This document shows, in pieces, positions 61,769 through 64,000 of a stretch of DNA of 64,000 nt. Origin of the DNA: Pseudolabrys sp. (GTDB lineage Bacteria; Pseudomonadota; Alphaproteobacteria; Rhizobiales; Xanthobacteraceae); contig JAHCKG010000013.1 in NCBI GenBank assembly GCA_026125895.1, forward strand, positions 56,225 to 120,224, written 5' to 3'. The notes below the pieces were generated by a model, which was not told the origin of the DNA, searched no databases, and saw only the letters and a program-made list of their open reading frames with translations. How positions within the stretch are numbered: position 1 is the stretch's first letter; each line of letters begins with the position of its first letter. The position numbers were made by a program, and so were the translations under genes.

Positions 61769-61817
61769 TGGTGGGCCCGGCAGGACTCGAACCTGCAACC
61801 AGACCGTTATGAGCGGT
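61769..61817 (-). other. 3' fragment of a CAT-anticodon tRNA gene: phage attachment-site scar
   Basis: 49 nt matching tRNA positions 28-76: anticodon half-stem ACCG, loop CTCATAA, CGGTC, variable TGGTT, T-arm GCAGG-TTCGAGT-CCTGC, acceptor 3' strand CGGGCCC, A, CCA. The 5' half (acceptor 5' strand, D-arm, position 27) is absent; the sequence upstream is unrelated. This is what remains at the distal end after an integrase recombines into a tRNA gene. The parent is a tRNA-Met or tRNA-Ile2 gene. Confidence 0.85.
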
Positions 61818-61918
61818 GGCCGTTTTTAAGTCGGCGCTGAATTCGCTGGATTTCCGCGCGCTTATCGCCCCATCTGCCGCCGCCTTTGACGGTCGTTTCT
61901 GAGGCGAAGCTGTGGCGG

Positions 61919-62179
61919 TCAGCGCGTCGATCTAAGGCCTGTCAATGCCTTCGTTACTGTGTCACATGCCTGGTCGATCGTGGCCGGATTGATCATTTTG
62001 CCAGGAGCCGCCGCGGACATCCTGCGCACGTCTTTCACTACCTGCTCTTCCATGGCACGGATCCATGCGTCACCGTGACCGCTAATACTTGCGACCTCCA
62101 CGTAGAGGCGACGGATCAGCGCGAAAAAGGCCATTGTATCAGCGTCCCGGCCGCGACCTACTTCGTCGTCAGTTGTCAT
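61919..62179 (-). CDS. Hypothetical phage protein
   Basis: 86 aa, soluble, helical, no known motif. GGGAGG spaced 8 nt before the ATG argues that it is translated. It lies alone between the terminator of the lysis module and the attachment scar. Function unknown. Confidence 0.6.
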   Translation of the reverse strand: MTTDDEVGRGRDADTMAFFALIRRLYVEVASISGHGDAWIRAMEEQVVKDVRRMSAAAPGKMINPATIDQACDTVTKALTGLRSTR

Positions 62180-62249
62180 GGCTTCAGCCTCCCTTTTTTT
62201 CAGCCTACGACTTAGCCCCAGCTTTGGGAACCCTCCGCGCTACGAACGC

Positions 62250-62290
62250 AAAAAGAGCCCCGCCGCCGGCCAAAGCCGGACAGCGGGGCC
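62250..62290 (-). terminator. Rho-independent terminator of the lysis module
   Basis: On the minus strand GGCCCCGC...GCGGGGC with an inner CCGGC/GCCGG stem forms a strong hairpin followed by TCTTTTTG. It is placed about 70 nt after the last small ORF of the lysis operon. Confidence 0.75.
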
Positions 62291-62359
62291 AAGATGGGAG
62301 GAAACGCCGCGTGTCGCGCGCGGCCTCACAGCGCCGGCATCGGCGCCGCGAGAGCGTGG

Positions 62360-62452
62360 CTACTGCACGGTGACCATGCAGAAGCAGCAGATGGCGGCCG
62401 CGATGATGACGACGAGCGTCACCACCTGCCGCAATCCGATGATGGGCATCAT
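62360..62452 (-). CDS. 30-aa putative membrane peptide in the lysis module
   Basis: The ATG at 62452 overlaps the TGA of the upstream gene (AAATGATG), and the frame gives MMPIIGLRQ followed by about 18 hydrophobic residues with a Cys pair (AAAICCFCM) and a stop at 62360-62362. A short charged start plus one helix resembles minimal phage membrane peptides (holin/antiholin-like). Short length makes this uncertain, but coupling and position support it. Confidence 0.5.
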   Translation of the reverse strand: MMPIIGLRQVVTLVVIIAAAICCFCMVTVQ

Positions 62453-62886
62453 TTCTTCAGCAGGTGATCGGCGAGCTTGTCGATCTTGTCCTCAAGGCGG
62501 TCGAAGCGCTTGTCGGCGCTGGCGTCGCGGTCGGTGAGCGCCTGCTTCACCTCGTCCGTCACCTTGAGGAAGCTGTCTCTGCGCACGAAGGTGTCGCGGG
62601 TCCACTTCTCGAAGTCGGAGATTTTGGCCTGCAAAGCCTTGATCGTCTCGCCGAACTCGCGGCGAATGGTCTCCGCCTTTTCGTTCAGCTCGGCCCGGCT
62701 TTTGTCGACGGCTGTATCGACAGCGTCTCGGTGCTCTTTCACGGCGGCCATGATCTTCCCCTCCATGCTGGAGAGACGATCCGACAGCCCCCACTGCCCA
62801 GAGCGCACCGCAAGAAGGATGTTCAGGCCGAGGCCTGACGCCGCGATCAGCAGGGCGCAGATCGAGATAACCAAGGTCGAGTTCAT
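62449..62886 (-). CDS. Phage membrane-anchored coiled-coil protein
   Basis: 145 aa from MNSTLVISICALL at 62886 (the longer frame overlaps the lipoprotein gene). One N-terminal membrane helix, then a long charged helical region with heptad-like pattern to the end (DRLEDKIDKLADHLLKK). Its start overlaps the Rz1-like stop by 4 nt. Could be a holin partner or structural accessory; not recognised. Confidence 0.68.
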   Translation of the reverse strand: MNSTLVISICALLIAASGLGLNILLAVRSGQWGLSDRLSSMEGKIMAAVKEHRDAVDTAVDKSRAELNEKAETIRREFGETIKALQAKISDFEKWTRDTFVRRDSFLKVTDEVKQALTDRDASADKRFDRLEDKIDKLADHLLKK

Positions 62887-63164
62887 TTCACCCCCGCGAA
62901 CTTCGCGCGCACCGCTTCGTTGCATTTTCGGACGGCCACGAGCCGCCCGTTCGCCTGGCCGAGCGCCGCAGCGTATTTGGCGGCGCGCAACCCGAGATCC
63001 TCGCTCTTCACGATCGGCGGGTAAGGCACCGGCACCGCGTTGCGGTCGCAGTCGTCAGGGATTTGAACAGCCGGCGGCGGATCGCCCCGTGATGTCGCAC
63101 AGGCGCCTGTCATCGTCGCCAGTAGCGCGGCGGCAAGCAGCCGAATTGCGCAGCGTTTCCGCAT
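62883..63164 (-). CDS. Rz1-like outer-membrane spanin lipoprotein
   Basis: 93 aa. Signal sequence with a lipobox-like MTGAC (Cys22), followed by a short, Pro-rich mature chain (GDPPPAVQIP, VPVPYPPIV), as in Rz1 proteins. Its start lies in another frame inside the 3' end of the Rz-like gene (110-nt overlap), a nested arrangement characteristic of spanin pairs. It would bridge to the inner-membrane partner for outer membrane fusion during lysis. Confidence 0.75.
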   Translation of the reverse strand: MRKRCAIRLLAAALLATMTGACATSRGDPPPAVQIPDDCDRNAVPVPYPPIVKSEDLGLRAAKYAAALGQANGRLVAVRKCNEAVRAKFAGVK

Positions 63165-63543
63165 AGTCGTTCACCTTGGTTTGAAGATCGGTGTTTTGCT
63201 CAACAAGATCGGCGGCTTGGCGGCCGGCGAGATCGGCCGCGAGCTGCTTGACCGCCGCTTCCTGTTTCAACCGCGCGATCTCCGCCTCGAGGTTCTTGGT
63301 CTTCCACTGAGCTTCGCAGTTCGCCGCGCCGGTCGATCGGCCGAGCGTGAACATCGCTAGGCCTACGCCAAGCGCGATCAGCACCACACCGAGGAAGCGG
63401 AGGAGACGAGTGAATGGCGCCGCCCACGGATTAGCCGGGAGCACGAAGCCGACATAGGCGCCGCCGGCAACGAGCGCGAGCGCGATCAGATAGTCGCGCG
63501 CAAACGATAGCCATTCGAGGGCACCGGCGAGGATGTCAATCAT
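63055..63543 (-). CDS. Rz-like inner-membrane spanin
   Basis: 162 aa. Two N-terminal hydrophobic segments (about residues 15-35 and 48-67) followed by a periplasmic coiled-coil (KTKNLEAEIARLKQEAAVK) and a Cys-containing tail. Typical Rz has one anchor; two are unusual and may reflect a fused holin-like hairpin. Overlaps lysozyme by 8 nt upstream and Rz1-like by 110 nt. Confidence 0.72.
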   Translation of the reverse strand: MIDILAGALEWLSFARDYLIALALVAGGAYVGFVLPANPWAAPFTRLLRFLGVVLIALGVGLAMFTLGRSTGAANCEAQWKTKNLEAEIARLKQEAAVKQLAADLAGRQAADLVEQNTDLQTKVNDYAETLRNSAACRRATGDDDRRLCDITGRSAAGCSNP

Positions 63544-64000
63544 CGCGCAGGCACCACGCGATCTCGCCGATGAATTGATCGTACCGGCGGCGCTCTAGGC
63601 CACGCAGCACCACGCCGGCGGCCCGAGTGAACTTTCCCATGTTCCGGCAGCCCTCCTCCCGCCGGCCCTCCCGGAAGGCGCGGCCGACGGAGGAGTTGCA
63701 GAAGTTGCCCCGGCCGACGTTGTAGACGAACGAAAGCATGGCAGCGTGCTGGTGGTCGCCGACCATGAAGTTGTTCGGCAGGCAGGATGCGAGCTGCTCG
63801 TTGTACTTCGGCAGGTCCGTCTTCAGCAGGTCATCGCACATGGCGATGGTGTAGACGTCGCCGGTCTTGAGGCTCTTGTCATCGTGGTTCGTGTGCCCGC
63901 GACAAACCGTAATGATGCCCTTGGGGTCGAAGCTCTGATGGATAGCCACCGAGACCTTGCCGCCCTGCTTCGGGTTCGTCACGCCTTCCCAGTGCGCGAT
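63536..64000 (-). CDS. Phage lysozyme (GH24, T4-type endolysin), 5' end outside the window
   Basis: The frame is open to base 64000; the visible part begins IAHWEG, where the Glu is the catalytic residue of GH24 lysozymes, followed by TVCRGHTN (catalytic-site Gly-His-Thr), HAAMLSFVYNVGRGNFCNS, and a C-terminal GLERRRYDQFIGE. A GTG at 63980-63982 would give a protein without the catalytic Glu and is not the true start. Degrades peptidoglycan during lysis. Confidence 0.88.
   Translation of the reverse strand: MAHWEGVTNPKQGGKVSVAIHQSFDPKGIITVCRGHTNHDDKSLKTGDVYTIAMCDDLLKTDLPKYNEQLASCLPNNFMVGDHQHAAMLSFVYNVGRGNFCNSSVGRAFREGRREEGCRNMGKFTRAAGVVLRGLERRRYDQFIGEIAWCLRDD

Larger units (their letters stand above)
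61769..64000. mobile_element. Prophage or phage-derived island, one end with lysis module, continues past the window
   Basis: Starts at the tRNA fragment and includes only phage-like genes, all on the minus strand: lysozyme, Rz-like, Rz1-like, a membrane coiled-coil protein, a 30-aa membrane peptide, a terminator and a small hypothetical gene. The tRNA fragment orientation shows that the inserted DNA lies to the right. Integrase and the other attachment site are not in the window. Confidence 0.82.

Noticed and set aside
61769-61817. Complete tRNA-Met/Ile gene
   Set aside because: The D-arm and 5' acceptor strand are missing; sequence upstream of the anticodon stem does not fold into a tRNA.
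1-64000. CRISPR array, insertion sequence, toxin-antitoxin or restriction system
   Set aside because: No regularly spaced repeats, transposase, or recognisable nuclease/antitoxin genes were seen on either strand.

Overview
The window is a high-GC, densely packed stretch of an alphaproteobacterial chromosome, most likely Hyphomicrobiales (Bradyrhizobium-like or a relative such as Pseudolabrys/Rhodoplanes). This placement is inferred from gene families and style: many ABC and TRAP importers for organic acids and peptides, each paired with its own IclR, RpiR, Lrp or TetR regulator, plus ACC deaminase, selenocysteine-dependent formate dehydrogenase and ATGA-type start/stop overlaps. No rRNA or taxonomic marker is present.

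Layout. (1) 1-9394, minus strand: a long catabolic gene train with a DUF6282-type metal hydrolase, a cupin-like protein, an HpcH/HpaI aldolase, a complete branched-chain-type ABC importer (SBP, LivF, LivM, LivG, LivH), a flavodoxin-fold quinone reductase, an SDR, and a truncated sugar-phosphate-isomerase/dehydroshikimate-dehydratase-like gene. A divergent IclR gene (9654-10466) faces it. (2) 10463-19446: a dipeptide ABC importer fused into one operon with two M20 peptidases, divergent from a second IclR gene. (3) 19464-23973: ACC deaminase with its Lrp-type regulator, then pyrC, a flavin reductase-like gene and folD. (4) 23981-31779: a second peptide ABC importer, divergent from an RpiR regulator and an amidohydrolase. 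(5) 31960-38065: DEAD-box helicase, D-threonine-aldolase/DSD1-like PLP enzyme, KDPG aldolase plus KDG kinase, and a DadA-like oxidoreductase.

(6) 38069-54253: a selenium island, the most interesting region. An 11-kb minus-strand operon encodes formate dehydrogenase-N (fdnG with an in-frame UGA selenocysteine codon and a SECIS hairpin, fdnH, fdnI), fdhE, selA, a Sel1-repeat protein, selB, selC (tRNA-Sec), an unknown 151-aa protein, a DsrE-family protein and a GcvH-like lipoyl-domain protein. The tRNA-Sec gene lies wholly inside, and in frame with, the 3' end of the selB reading frame. Divergently, a plus-strand set encodes a TlpA-like thioredoxin, a transglutaminase-fold protein, a small secreted protein, a TusA protein, a NifS-like desulfurase and SelD. 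The two arms share a 336-bp control region with a 9-bp inverted repeat. TusA and DsrE here look like the two halves of the selenium-linked YedF protein, encoded separately.

(7) 54270-61766: an operon of PaaK-like CoA ligase, amidohydrolase, TRAP transporter and a gamma-carbonic-anhydrase/PaaY-like hexapeptide protein, with a divergent TetR gene (two operator copies, 20 bp apart) and an SDR. (8) 61769-64000: the edge of a prophage. It starts at a displaced 3' fragment of a CAT-anticodon tRNA (attachment-site scar) and carries a lysis cassette (lysozyme, Rz/Rz1-like overlapping pair, small membrane proteins, terminator) that runs off the end of the window.
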